Positions 52,473-61,285 of a DNA stretch of 64,000 nucleotides are shown piece after piece. Within the stretch, counting starts at the first letter, position 1; each line of letters begins with the position of its first letter. The stretch spans positions 1 through 64,000 of the forward strand of contig NZ_JAFLDT010000006.1 of the NCBI RefSeq assembly GCF_017302315.1, read 5' to 3'. Position numbers and translations under genes: made by a program. Origin of the DNA: Zoogloea sp. (GTDB lineage Bacteria; Pseudomonadota; Gammaproteobacteria; Burkholderiales; Rhodocyclaceae). The notes beneath the pieces are model-generated. The model saw nothing but the letters and a program-made list of their open reading frames with translations. It was not told the DNA's origin and did not search any database.

Positions 52473-53327
52473 TCAGCGTGGTAGCTGCAGCTTCCCGCCC
52501 ACCAGCGGCGGACACCAGAAGTACGCGCCGGATACCGGCCGGGTAAACCGGAACAACGCGTCCACAATGCCGTCCTCCAGGCCCAGCATGCGTCGCATCT
52601 GGGCCTGGAAGGCGTCGACGCTGTGGCCGAAGGCGACGAACATCAGGCCGGCGTTACGGCCTTCGGCCCAGGGCATGGAGCGGCGCACGAGGAAGGCCTC
52701 GGGGGTGAAGCTCTCCTGGGCGGTGCGTTTGACGTGGGCGGACTCGGGGGCGTCGTCGAGCTCCTCGTTGTCGCTGCGCCGGCGGCCGATGCAGTTGTCG
52801 CGCTCCTCGGGCTGCATGGCTTCGAGGTGGCTGAAGTTGTGGGTCCAGCGCTGCACGGCGACGAAGCTGGAGCCGTCGGCGGCGATGGCGGCGGCAATGG
52901 CGTCGTCGCCCTCCGGGTTCTCGGTGCCGTCCTCGTAGCCGCTGAGGTCGCGCCCACCGTCGTGCTTGAAGGCGTCCCAGGCGTCTGTCAGGGTGAATGC
53001 CGGGGCCAGAGCCGTCTCGATGTGGCGCGCCCGGTGCAGGAGTTCACCCCGGTCGTCACCGCGCAGCCATAGCCACAGGGCGAAGGGTGTGGAGGGGATG
53101 TCCACGCCGGGGCCGGAAAGGGGCGGGAAGGGCTTGAGACCTGGGACCTTGCGGCCAAGGGCGCCGAGGGGGGCCATGCCGATGCCGGCGACGGTGCGCT
53201 CGCCATCAACGACGCCCTGCAGGGCTGCGAGCCCGGCGGCCACGTCGGTGCCTGGCTCGAGATTGAAGGCGAGGTAGCGGGCGAGGGGGGGCAGGGGCAG
53301 CAGGATGCCGACTTGGGGGGTACTCAT
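52473..53327 (-). CDS. Dyp-type haem peroxidase
   Basis: A 284-residue Dyp-type peroxidase. The GXXDG motif (SGYEDGTENPEG) carries the distal Asp, and the proximal haem His lies in ESAHVKRT; a distal Arg appears in FTPEAFLVRRSMPW. The enzyme oxidises dyes or other substrates with hydrogen peroxide. There is no signal peptide, so it is cytoplasmic or packed in an encapsulin; no encapsulin gene is seen nearby. It is the last gene of a minus-strand block. Confidence 0.94.
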   Translation of the reverse strand: MSTPQVGILLPLPPLARYLAFNLEPGTDVAAGLAALQGVVDGERTVAGIGMAPLGALGRKVPGLKPFPPLSGPGVDIPSTPFALWLWLRGDDRGELLHRARHIETALAPAFTLTDAWDAFKHDGGRDLSGYEDGTENPEGDDAIAAAIAADGSSFVAVQRWTHNFSHLEAMQPEERDNCIGRRRSDNEELDDAPESAHVKRTAQESFTPEAFLVRRSMPWAEGRNAGLMFVAFGHSVDAFQAQMRRMLGLEDGIVDALFRFTRPVSGAYFWCPPLVGGKLQLPR

Positions 53328-53385
53328 GACGCTCTCCGGAAATGGACGCTATCTGCGGAGATGATAGGGCAATCCCCCCTGGCCG

Positions 53386-53988
53386 TCAGCCTGTCGATGG
53401 TTCGCTCCGGCCGAGGCGGTAGAGGGCAACGCTGGCCAGGAAGTTGGGTTCGTCGGTGATCACCTTGTCCTCGTCGAAGGCCAGTCGTTCGTGGATGGCG
53501 ATGCCTTCCTGGGCGCACAGGTCGTCGAAGTCCGCGATGGTGAAGAAGCGGATGTTGGGCGTGTTGTACCACTGGTGCGGCAGGTTCTTCGATATCGGCA
53601 TGTGGCCGTTGAGGATGGCCTGGCGGTGACGCCAGTAGGCAAAGTTGGGGAAGCTCACCACGGCCTCGCGGCCGACGCGCAGCATCTCCTTCAGGATGCC
53701 CTGGGTGTTGTGCATGGCCTGCAGGGACAGGCTCATGATGACGTGGTCGAAGAAGCCGTCGTCGAAGCCGGCGAGGCCTTCTTCCATGTCGATCTGGATC
53801 ACGTTGATGCCGTTGCGGGCGCAGGCCAGAACCCGCTCGGGGTCTTTCTCCACGCCATAGCCGCGCACCTGGCGGACTTCGGCGAGATAGCGCAGCAGGC
53901 TGCCGTCACCGCAGCCCAGGTCGAGGATGCGCTCGCCCGGTTCGATCCAGTTGGCGATCACGTCGTAGTCGTAACGCTGGAAGCTCAT
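53386..53988 (-). CDS. metW: MetW, methionine biosynthesis protein
   Basis: A 200-residue SAM-methyltransferase-fold protein; the motif ILDLGCGDGSLLRYLAEV is the SAM loop, and the whole chain matches MetW, which in proteobacteria is always linked to metX. It is reported to be needed for full homoserine acyltransferase function. It begins ten bases after the metX stop. Both genes should be controlled by the riboswitch upstream of metX. Confidence 0.96.
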   Translation of the reverse strand: MSFQRYDYDVIANWIEPGERILDLGCGDGSLLRYLAEVRQVRGYGVEKDPERVLACARNGINVIQIDMEEGLAGFDDGFFDHVIMSLSLQAMHNTQGILKEMLRVGREAVVSFPNFAYWRHRQAILNGHMPISKNLPHQWYNTPNIRFFTIADFDDLCAQEGIAIHERLAFDEDKVITDEPNFLASVALYRLGRSEPSTG

Positions 53989-53998
53989 GGCACGCCCC

Positions 53999-55123
53999 TT
54001 ACACCTGGATGTTGTCGATATAGGCCCGCAGGATGCCGTGATACTGGGGGTCGTCGAGAAGGAAGGAGTCGTGGCCGGCGGGGCAGTCGATCTCCGTGTA
54101 GCTGACCCGGCGGTCGCTGTGCATCAGGGCGTAGACGATCTCCCGGCTGCGTGACGGGGCGAAGCGCCAGTCGGTGCTGAAGGAAACGACCAGATAGTCG
54201 GCTTTGGCCCGGCCGAGGGCGGCTACCAGATCACCGTTGTAGTCGAAGGCCGGGTCGTAGTAGTCGAGGGCCTTGGTGGTGAGCAGGTAGGTGTTGGCGT
54301 CGAAGAAGCCGGCAAACTTGTCGCCCTGGTAGCGCAGGTAGGACTCGATCTCGAACTCCACGTCGTAGCTGAACACCGGTTTGTCGTGACGCAGGGCGCG
54401 GCCGAATTTCTGGCCCATGGCGTCGTCGGACAGGTAGGTGATGTGGCCGATCATGCGCGCCAGGGCGAGGCCGCGGGTGGGGACCACGCCGTGCTCGTAG
54501 TAGTGGCCGCCGTGGAACTCCGGGTCTTTCAGGATCGCCTGACGGGCCACCTCATTGAAGGCGATGTTCTGGGCGGTGAGCTTGGGGGCCGAGGCGATCA
54601 CCAGGGCGTGGGCGACCCGGTCGGGGTATTGCAGCGTCCACGACAGGGCCTGCATGCCGCCCAGGCTGCCCCCTACCACGGCGGCAAAGCGCTCGATGCC
54701 GAGCCGGTCGGCCAGGCGGGCCTGGGCATCGACCCAGTCTTCGACGGTGACGAAGGGGAAGTCGGCGCCCCAGGGCTTGCCGGTGGCCGGGTTGATGCAG
54801 TTGGGCCCGGAACTGCCATAACAGCCACCCAGGTTGTTGACCCCGATGACGAAGAAGCGGCGGGTATCCAGCGGCTTGCCGGGGCCGACCAGATTGTCCC
54901 ACCAGCCTTCGGCGCCGCTGTCGGCGTGTTTGCCGGCCACGTGGTGGGAGCCGGACAGGGCATGGCACACCAGCACCGCGTTGCTGCGGGCGGCGTTGAG
55001 GGTGCCGTAGGTCTCGTAGACCAGGTCATACTGGGGTAGCACGCCACCGCTCTTTAGGGGGAGTGGATCACTGAAGTGGGCCGTCTGCGGCACCACGATT
55101 CCGACGGATTGTTGTTCTTTCAT
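53999..55123 (-). CDS. metX: Homoserine O-acyltransferase MetX
   Basis: A 374-residue alpha/beta hydrolase-fold acyltransferase that activates homoserine for methionine synthesis. The nucleophile Ser lies in [14 protein letters not shown], and the catalytic Asp and His follow near the C-terminus ([11 protein letters not shown]). Betaproteobacterial MetX proteins with a MetW partner are mainly O-succinyltransferases, so succinyl-CoA is the probable donor. A SAM-II riboswitch and terminator precede the start codon. Confidence 0.96.
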   Translation of the reverse strand: MKEQQSVGIVVPQTAHFSDPLPLKSGGVLPQYDLVYETYGTLNAARSNAVLVCHALSGSHHVAGKHADSGAEGWWDNLVGPGKPLDTRRFFVIGVNNLGGCYGSSGPNCINPATGKPWGADFPFVTVEDWVDAQARLADRLGIERFAAVVGGSLGGMQALSWTLQYPDRVAHALVIASAPKLTAQNIAFNEVARQAILKDPEFHGGHYYEHGVVPTRGLALARMIGHITYLSDDAMGQKFGRALRHDKPVFSYDVEFEIESYLRYQGDKFAGFFDANTYLLTTKALDYYDPAFDYNGDLVAALGRAKADYLVVSFSTDWRFAPSRSREIVYALMHSDRRVSYTEIDCPAGHDSFLLDDPQYHGILRAYIDNIQV

Positions 55124-55145
55124 CTCAGTTTCGTCCCGAAAACGA

Positions 55146-55180
55146 AAAACCCAGCCGGCGAACGGTCGCTGACTGGGCTG
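55146..55180 (-). terminator. Riboswitch-linked terminator before metX
   Basis: On the minus strand CCCAGTCAGCGA and TCGCCGGCTGGG form a stem with one wobble and one mismatch, followed by TTTTT. It lies between the SAM-II aptamer and the metX start, so SAM binding most likely ends transcription here. Confidence 0.85.
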
Positions 55181-55184
55181 CCGT

Positions 55185-55238
55185 CGCTTTAGCCGTACTT
55201 GTAAAGCGCCCGCAAGCTGAAGGGTTCAAATCGGCGCT
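55185..55238 (-). ncRNA. SAM-II riboswitch aptamer upstream of metX
   Basis: Read on the minus strand, AGCGCC (55238-55233) pairs with GGCGCT (55210-55205) as stem P1. The loop has CCGATTTGAACC, then CAGCTTGCGGGCGC, and the 3' part is AAGTACGGCTAAAGC. These match the SAM-II consensus elements (UGAUUU-type loop, UUGC, and GCUAAA that forms the pseudoknot). SAM-II RNAs bind S-adenosylmethionine and lower expression of met genes in proteobacteria. Position, about 60 bases before the metX start, supports the call. Confidence 0.9.
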
Positions 55239-55294
55239 GAGCCCAGAGATTAGCGCGAGGCTTGGTGGCAAGTCAAACCCGGCGGAACGCGTGT

Positions 55295-57016
55295 TTACAG
55301 TTTCTCCACCGCTTCGCGCACCCGGTCGGGGTCGTCCAGTTTGAGGAGGCGCTGTACCTTGGGGGTCAGGTCGGAGGCGTCGGCCCGCAGGATGGCCTGC
55401 TTGACTTCCAGGATCTGCGCCGGGTGCATGGAAAACTGTCGCAGGCCCATGCCGATGAGCAGGCGGGCGCACTCCGGGTTGCCGGCCATCTCGCCGCACA
55501 CCGACACGGGGATGCCGGCCTTGATGCCGGCCTGGATGGTCTGGTGGATCAGGCGCAGCACGGCCGGGTGCAGTGGGTTGTAGAGGTGTGCGACCGCCTC
55601 GTTGCCCCGGTCGATGGCCAGCGTGTATTGGATCAGGTCGTTGGTGCCGATGGACAGGAACTGCAGTCGCCGGGTGAAGGCACCCAGGCACAGGGCCGCG
55701 GCGGGGACTTCGATCATGCCGCCGACCTGTACGGCCTCGTCGAACTTGATCTTGCGTTCGCGTAGCTGGGCCTTGGCCTTGTCGAGGAGGACCAGGGTCT
55801 GGTCGATCTCGTTGCTGCTGGCCAGCATGGGGATCAGGATCTTCAGCTTGCCGTAGTGGCTGGCACGCAGCAGCGCCCGTAGCTGGGTCAGGAACATCTT
55901 GGGCTCGGCCAGGCAGAAGCGGATCGCCCGCAGGCCCAGGGCCGGGTTGTCCTCGGTGCGGGTGGCGCCCTCGAGCTCCTTGTCGGCGCCCACGTCGAGG
56001 GTGCGCACGGTGACGGGCTTGCCGGCCATGGTCTTGACCACGGCGCGGTAGGCATCGAACTGCTCGTCCTCGTCCGGCCAGGTTTCCCGGCTCATAAACA
56101 GGAATTCGGTGCGGAACAGGCCCACGCCGTCCGCTTCAACGCCCTTGGCCTGCACGGCGTCGGGGGGAAGCTCGATGTTGGCGAGGATCTGCACCTCCTC
56201 GCCGTCCAGGGTGGCGGCCCGGGTGGACTTGAGGCGCTTGAGCTTGGAGCGTTCGAGTTCGACGGCCGCCTTGCGCAGGCGGTATTCCTCGAGGACGCGC
56301 TCATCCGGGTCGACGATGACGACGCCGCGGGTGCCGTCAATGATGATCAGCTCGTCGTCCTTCACCACATGGCGGATGTGGCGCAGGGCGACGACGGCCG
56401 GAATCGACAGGCTGCGGGCGACGATGGCGGTGTGGCCGGTGGGCCCGCCCACGTCGGTGATGAAGCCGGCGACGGCGTGGTCCTTGAAACCGATGGTGTC
56501 GGTGGGCGACAGGTCGTGGGCGACGACGATGGTGCCGAGGCCGTCCTTGCGTTTGGGCGGAAGGTGGCCGGGGTGGCCGAGGAGAACCTTGACGACCCGC
56601 TCAACCACCTGCACCACGTCGGACTTGCGTTCGCGCAGGTAGGCGTCTTCGATGGCCTCGAACTGCTCCACCAACTGTTCCATCTGCTGGACAAGCGCCC
56701 ACTCGGCGTTGGCCCGCCGGGTGCGGATGAGCTGTTCGGCCGCCTCCACCAGCATCGGGTCTTCGAGAAACATGATGTGCATGCCGACGAAGGCATCCAC
56801 TTCCGAGGGGGCCGCGCCCGCACCGGTGGCGGCCTTGAGCCCGGCCAGCTCGGCTTTTACTCGGGTGACGGCGTTGTGCAGGCGCGTGACTTCGGCCTCC
56901 ACGTGCTTGGCGGCAATCGTGAAGTGGGCGACTTCCAGCAGGGCATGGGAGACCAGATGGGCGTGGCCGATGGCGATGCCCTGAGATACGGCAAGACCGT
57001 GTACGGTGAAGCTCAT
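55295..57016 (-). CDS. ptsI: PTS enzyme I
   Basis: A 573-residue phosphoenolpyruvate-protein phosphotransferase, standard length. The phosphorylated His is His195 in GGPTGHTAIVARSLSIPA, and the PEP-binding signature is VQVGGMIEVPAAAL. It passes phosphate from PEP to HPr. It has no GAF domain, so it is not PtsP. It follows ptsH and a mannose-type EIIA gene, and with no EIIB or EIIC gene near it, it probably feeds a regulatory system. Confidence 0.96.
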   Translation of the reverse strand: MSFTVHGLAVSQGIAIGHAHLVSHALLEVAHFTIAAKHVEAEVTRLHNAVTRVKAELAGLKAATGAGAAPSEVDAFVGMHIMFLEDPMLVEAAEQLIRTRRANAEWALVQQMEQLVEQFEAIEDAYLRERKSDVVQVVERVVKVLLGHPGHLPPKRKDGLGTIVVAHDLSPTDTIGFKDHAVAGFITDVGGPTGHTAIVARSLSIPAVVALRHIRHVVKDDELIIIDGTRGVVIVDPDERVLEEYRLRKAAVELERSKLKRLKSTRAATLDGEEVQILANIELPPDAVQAKGVEADGVGLFRTEFLFMSRETWPDEDEQFDAYRAVVKTMAGKPVTVRTLDVGADKELEGATRTEDNPALGLRAIRFCLAEPKMFLTQLRALLRASHYGKLKILIPMLASSNEIDQTLVLLDKAKAQLRERKIKFDEAVQVGGMIEVPAAALCLGAFTRRLQFLSIGTNDLIQYTLAIDRGNEAVAHLYNPLHPAVLRLIHQTIQAGIKAGIPVSVCGEMAGNPECARLLIGMGLRQFSMHPAQILEVKQAILRADASDLTPKVQRLLKLDDPDRVREAVEKL

Positions 57017-57053
57017 CGCCCGCCCTCCCGCGCCATCGGGCGGGACGGCCGCG

Positions 57054-57323
57054 TCATTCCCCTTCCCCGAACTTGTCGGCGATCAGGGCGATCAGGGCGC
57101 CCATGGCCTCATCCGCGTCGTTTCCGCTGGTGTCGATGGTGATGGTGCTGCCCTTGGCTGCGGCCAGCATCATGACGCCCATGATGCTCTTGGCATTGAC
57201 CCGCTTGCCGTTGCGCTCCAGCCAGACTTCGCTCTGGAAAGCGCTGGCGGTCTGGGTCAATTTGGCGGAGGCGCGGGCGTGGAGCCCCAGTTTGTTGATG
57301 ATTTGTGCTTCCTGACGCGGCAT
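57054..57323 (-). CDS. ptsH: PTS phosphocarrier protein HPr
   Basis: An 89-residue HPr with the active His15 in NKLGLHARAS and the regulatory Ser46 in AKSIMGVM. In betaproteobacteria Ser46 is a target of HPr kinase. It lies 37 bases before ptsI and 75 bases after the EIIA gene, as one transcript. Confidence 0.97.
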   Translation of the reverse strand: MPRQEAQIINKLGLHARASAKLTQTASAFQSEVWLERNGKRVNAKSIMGVMMLAAAKGSTITIDTSGNDADEAMGALIALIADKFGEGE

Positions 57324-57398
57324 GGTTCGGTCTTCCTGTCTTCCTCGGTGTGCTGACGATGCGTGTTGGGAGCAACGGTTGTTGTTATGGGTGAAGCT

Positions 57399-57782
57399 TT
57401 ATTTCATGTGCACGACGCCCTCGCAGGCGCCGGCCACTGCTTTCTTGACCAACATGTCCATGCTGCGTTCCCGGTAGGTGATGGCGCGCAGCAACATGGG
57501 CAGATTGGCGCCCGCCACACCTTCGACGCGTCCGGGCTCAAGGAGTTTGGCCGCAACGTTGGCGGGGGTGGCGCCCAGAATGTCGGTGAGGATCAGAACC
57601 CCGTCACCGCTATCCACGAGCGTGACCAGCTGTCGCGCCAGCGGTAGGGCATCCAGAGGGTCATCCTGGCCGGAAATGCCCAATTGCACGATCTGGGGTG
57701 GACGGCGATTCATCACGTGACAGGCGCACTGGATCAGTGATTCGCCTAGCGTGCCATGGGTGATGAGAAAAATGCCGATCAT
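57399..57782 (-). CDS. PTS EIIA component, mannose family
   Basis: A 127-residue EIIA of the mannose family; His9 in GIFLITHGTLG is the phosphorylation site, and LILTDILGATPANVAAKLL is the conserved core. Sugar-transporting systems also need IIB, IIC and IID, which are absent, so this EIIA is probably regulatory, as described for similar betaproteobacterial clusters. ATG 57782 starts the fold; an ATG three codons upstream is possible. Confidence 0.93.
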   Translation of the reverse strand: MIGIFLITHGTLGESLIQCACHVMNRRPPQIVQLGISGQDDPLDALPLARQLVTLVDSGDGVLILTDILGATPANVAAKLLEPGRVEGVAGANLPMLLRAITYRERSMDMLVKKAVAGACEGVVHMK

Positions 57783-57859
57783 GTGGGGCATTCTATCCGA
57801 AGGGGCCGCCCCGGCAAGCCGTAGAAACCCGGAGATGACGGGGTCGTGCGAGCCGCTCT

Positions 57860-58906
57860 TCAGTCCACCACGGTGGCGGATAGGCCTTGCTCAAACTGGA
57901 GGCGGTCGCGCAATGCCCGGCTGACTTCGATGCGGCCGTCCCCATCAACCCTCAGGGCGTGATCGATGCCGAAGCGTTTGGCGTACATCCGCCATTCGGG
58001 CCCGGCCAGATAGACGGGCTTGCTGGCGGCGTCGGACAGGGTGCCGGCGCCCGGGCGCGGGGTGATCAGTACGGTGACGGCCTGGGTGCCCCGGCCGGGG
58101 ATGCCGCTGCGGGGGTCCAGGAGGTGGCAGTAACGCTCACCGTCGAGTTCGAAAAAGCGCTGGTAATCGCCGGAGGTGCCGATGGCTTCCCCGTCGCGCA
58201 AGGGGAGGCTGGCCAGGGGGCGGGCTTCCCGCGGGTGCTGAATGCCGACCCGCCAGGGGTACTCGCCCTTGCTGCCGAGGGCCATCACGTTGCCGCCGAT
58301 GTTGATCAGGGCGTTACTGATGCCTCTTTGCCGGAGCAGGGTGGCGGCCCGGTCGAGGGCGTAGCCTTTGGCATAGCCACCCAGGTCAATTTGCACGGCG
58401 CGGTTGCGGCTGCTGACGGTGGTGCCGTTGATTGTCAGGTCCGCCATGCTTGGGCGAGCCTTGATGGCGGTGGCGAGCGTGTCGGGAGCGGGGCGGGTGG
58501 GGGTGAATGTGTCGGTGTGGAAACCCCACAGGGCGATCAGCTGGCCCAGGGCCGGGTTGAAGAGTTCGTCACCAGTGGCGGCGATGGCCTTGGCGTCGGC
58601 GAGCATGGTGGCCAGTTCCGGCGATACCGGGATCTGTGGGGTGCCTGCAGCGATGGCAGTGTTGAGGGTGGTGAGCTCGGAGGGCTCCCAGGCATGATAG
58701 GCCCGGTGCAGGCGGTCGAACTCCTGCAGTACCGCGGCTGTGGCCGCGCGGGCTTCCGGCTCGGGCGCGCCCCAGGTGATGACCTCCACCCGGGTGCCGA
58801 ACACATAGGATTCCTGTTGATGGAGGCGCTCCCGCTGGCAGCCGGCCAGCAGCAGGGCGAGGCCGATGGTCAGCAGCCAGAAGGTGAGCCGGTGTATCAG
58901 GCGCAT
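57860..58906 (-). CDS. apbE: ApbE, FAD:protein FMN transferase
   Basis: A 348-residue lipoprotein (LLLAGC lipobox, Cys23) of the ApbE family, which attaches FMN covalently to threonine in flavoproteins such as NqrC or RnfG. The motifs QIDLGGYAKGYALDRA and GIPGRGTQAVTVL fit the FAD- and Mg-binding regions. No flavinylation target is beside it. It overlaps the 3' end of gshB by ten bases, so it sits inside the glutathione-PTS gene block. Confidence 0.93.
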   Translation of the reverse strand: MRLIHRLTFWLLTIGLALLLAGCQRERLHQQESYVFGTRVEVITWGAPEPEARAATAAVLQEFDRLHRAYHAWEPSELTTLNTAIAAGTPQIPVSPELATMLADAKAIAATGDELFNPALGQLIALWGFHTDTFTPTRPAPDTLATAIKARPSMADLTINGTTVSSRNRAVQIDLGGYAKGYALDRAATLLRQRGISNALINIGGNVMALGSKGEYPWRVGIQHPREARPLASLPLRDGEAIGTSGDYQRFFELDGERYCHLLDPRSGIPGRGTQAVTVLITPRPGAGTLSDAASKPVYLAGPEWRMYAKRFGIDHALRVDGDGRIEVSRALRDRLQFEQGLSATVVD

Positions 58907-59838
58907 GCCTCCTCAAGGGCATCGATGACGGCGCCGGGTACGTCGAAGCTCATCTGGGCGGTGATCTCGACCATGCATGTGGGGCTGGTGACGTTGATTT
59001 CGGTGAGGCGGTCGCCGATCACGTCGAGGCCGACGATGAGCAGGCCGCGCGCCCACAGGATGGGGGCAAGGTGCTCGGCGATGGCGCGTTCGCCATCAGT
59101 CAGGGGCATGGCCACGCCACGCCCGCCGGCAGCCAGGTTGCCGCGGGTCTCGCCGGCCATGGGGATGCGGGCGAGGGCGTAGGGGATCACCTTGCCGCCG
59201 ATGATCAACACCCGCTTGTCACCCCCGGAGATGGCCGGCAGGTAGGCCTGGGCCATGATGGTGCGCCGCCCGTCGTGGGTGAGTGTCTCGATGATGACGT
59301 TGCGGTTGGGGTCGTTGGCCCGCACCCGAAAGATCTGACTACCGCCCATGCCATCGAGGGGCTTGAGGATGGTGTCGCCATGGGCATCGATGAAGGCGTT
59401 GATGTCGGTGGCGGCCCGGGCCACCCGGGTGGCCGGAGTGAACTGGGGAAACTCGGTGATGGCGAGTTTTTCCGAGTGATCACGGATTGAGCGCGGGTGG
59501 TTGAAGATGCGTGCCCCGGCCTGGGCCGCCCGTTCAAGCAGCCAGGTGGCCGTGACGTATTCGAAGTCGAAGGGCGGATCCTGACGCATCAGCACGGCGT
59601 CGAAGGCGGTGAGGGGCAGAACGGCTTCGCCACCGGCGCGGTACCAGGCGTGATCGTCATCGGTGGGGGTGAGGGCCAGGGCCCGCGCCGATACCTCGCC
59701 ACCCTCCCACACCAGGGCTTCGCGCTGGATGGCGAAGACCTGGTGACCGCGCCGGGCGGCGGCCCGCATCATCGCAATGCTGGAGTCCTTGTAGGCCTTG
59801 AGGGCGTCGAGGGGGTCGAGGATGAAGGCGAATTTCAT
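58897..59838 (-). CDS. gshB: Glutathione synthetase
   Basis: A 313-residue ATP-grasp enzyme that joins gamma-glutamylcysteine and glycine. MKFAFILDPLDALKAYKDSS is the typical start, and KPLDGMGGSQIFRV is the ATP loop, with EINVTSPTCMVEI near the end. It lies nine bases after gshA, so both steps of glutathione synthesis are encoded together. Confidence 0.97.
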   Translation of the reverse strand: MKFAFILDPLDALKAYKDSSIAMMRAAARRGHQVFAIQREALVWEGGEVSARALALTPTDDDHAWYRAGGEAVLPLTAFDAVLMRQDPPFDFEYVTATWLLERAAQAGARIFNHPRSIRDHSEKLAITEFPQFTPATRVARAATDINAFIDAHGDTILKPLDGMGGSQIFRVRANDPNRNVIIETLTHDGRRTIMAQAYLPAISGGDKRVLIIGGKVIPYALARIPMAGETRGNLAAGGRGVAMPLTDGERAIAEHLAPILWARGLLIVGLDVIGDRLTEINVTSPTCMVEITAQMSFDVPGAVIDALEEACA

Positions 59839-59847
59839 GGTGGTGGC

Positions 59848-61149
59848 TCAGGCTGCGGCTTCTTCGAGGGCTGGTGCGGGCTCGGTGGTCTCGATCTCGA
59901 CCGCTGCGGCGAGCAGGGCCAGCCGGGCCACCACACCGTAGGCGTAGAAACGGTTGGGGGGGGCGTCCGGCCCCTGGTTGCAGTCGGGCAGGCTGCAGGG
60001 GGCCTCGAAGGCCAGGGGCTCGAAGTGCATGCCCGGGGCGTTGAGGTTCTCGTCGCGGCCGCGCTGGGTGTGCACCCGGTAGAAGCCGCCGACCACGTAG
60101 TGATCCATCATGTAGACCACCGGCTCCGCAACGGCGTTGTTGACCGTCTCGAAGGTGTGCACGCCCTCCTGGATGATCACGTCGTGTACTTCCAGGCCTT
60201 CCTTCACCACGCTCATCTTGTTGCGCTGCTTGCGGTTCAGCCCGATCAGCTCGGCGGCATCCTTGACCGTCATCACGCCCATGCCGTAAGTGCCGGCGTC
60301 GGCCTTCACCACAACGAAGGGCTCGTCGGCGACTTCATACTCCTTGTACTTGGCGCGGATGTTGTCGAGCATCGCAGCGACCTTGTCAGCCAGCTCCTGC
60401 TCACCCGCACGGGCGTGGAAATCCAGGCCACCACAGGTGTCCCAGGCCGGGTTGATGCGCCACGGGTCGATACCGATGGCCTTGCCGAAATCCTGAGTCA
60501 CCCGGTCGTAGGCGGCGGCGTGGTTGGACTTGCGCCGGGCGTGCCAGCCGGCATGGACCGGCGGGATGACCCACTGGTCGTGGAGATTCTCCAGGACACG
60601 GGGAACGCCGGCGGACAGGTCGTTGTTGAGCAGCACCGCACAGGGGTTGAAGTCCTTCAGGCCGAGGCGGCTGCCGTGGCGCTCCAGGGGTTCGAGGGTC
60701 AGGCTGCTGCCATTGGCGAGTTCGACCACGGTGGGCGCGGTGATCTCGGGAAGCAGGCTGCCGAGACGGACTTCGAGCCCGGTCAGACGCAGGATGGACA
60801 CCAGCTTGGCCACGTTCTGGAGGTAGAACTGGTTGCGGGTGTGGTTCTCGGGAATCAGGAGGATGGAGCCGGCACCCGCGCAGATGCGCTCGATGGCGGC
60901 CTGGGCGGCCTGCACGCACAGGGGCATGAAGGCGTCGTTGAGATTGTTGAAACCACCCGGGAACAGGTTGAGGTCAACCGGCGCGAGCTTGAAACCTGAG
61001 TTGCGCAGATCGGTCGAGCCGTAAAAAGGGGGTAGATGTTCCTGCCATTGGGTGCGCATCCAGCGCTCAATGGCGCAGGCGTTATCGAGGAAATGGCGCT
61101 CAAGCTCCAGCAGGGGGCCGGTGAGTGCGGTGGTGAGATGGGGAACCAT
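59848..61149 (-). CDS. gshA: Glutamate-cysteine ligase (proteobacterial TIGR02049 type)
   Basis: A 433-residue ligase making gamma-glutamylcysteine, of the betaproteobacterial type that differs from E. coli GshA. Stretches such as GSTDLRNSGFKLAPVDLNLF and VVKADAGTYGMGVMTVK are typical of that family. ATG 61149 begins MVPHLTTALTGPLLELERHF. It is the first gene before gshB. Glutathione made here is needed by the frmA/frmB formaldehyde pathway elsewhere in the window. Confidence 0.93.
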   Translation of the reverse strand: MVPHLTTALTGPLLELERHFLDNACAIERWMRTQWQEHLPPFYGSTDLRNSGFKLAPVDLNLFPGGFNNLNDAFMPLCVQAAQAAIERICAGAGSILLIPENHTRNQFYLQNVAKLVSILRLTGLEVRLGSLLPEITAPTVVELANGSSLTLEPLERHGSRLGLKDFNPCAVLLNNDLSAGVPRVLENLHDQWVIPPVHAGWHARRKSNHAAAYDRVTQDFGKAIGIDPWRINPAWDTCGGLDFHARAGEQELADKVAAMLDNIRAKYKEYEVADEPFVVVKADAGTYGMGVMTVKDAAELIGLNRKQRNKMSVVKEGLEVHDVIIQEGVHTFETVNNAVAEPVVYMMDHYVVGGFYRVHTQRGRDENLNAPGMHFEPLAFEAPCSLPDCNQGPDAPPNRFYAYGVVARLALLAAAVEIETTEPAPALEEAAA

Positions 61150-61285
61150 GGGACCTCGCGAACTGTTCTCGGGTGGGCGTTGCGTCGGGGGGCGACGGAA
61201 GGGAGTGCGTCGTGGACCCGCGCGGCCCGTGATTGTTCGCGGGATGTTACACCATCCACTGTTTACGCCCCTTGACGGTGCGTCC

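Noticed and set aside
55216-55235. tRNA T-loop (GGGTTCAAATC)
   Set aside because: No acceptor stem or anticodon arm; the sequence is part of the SAM-II aptamer.
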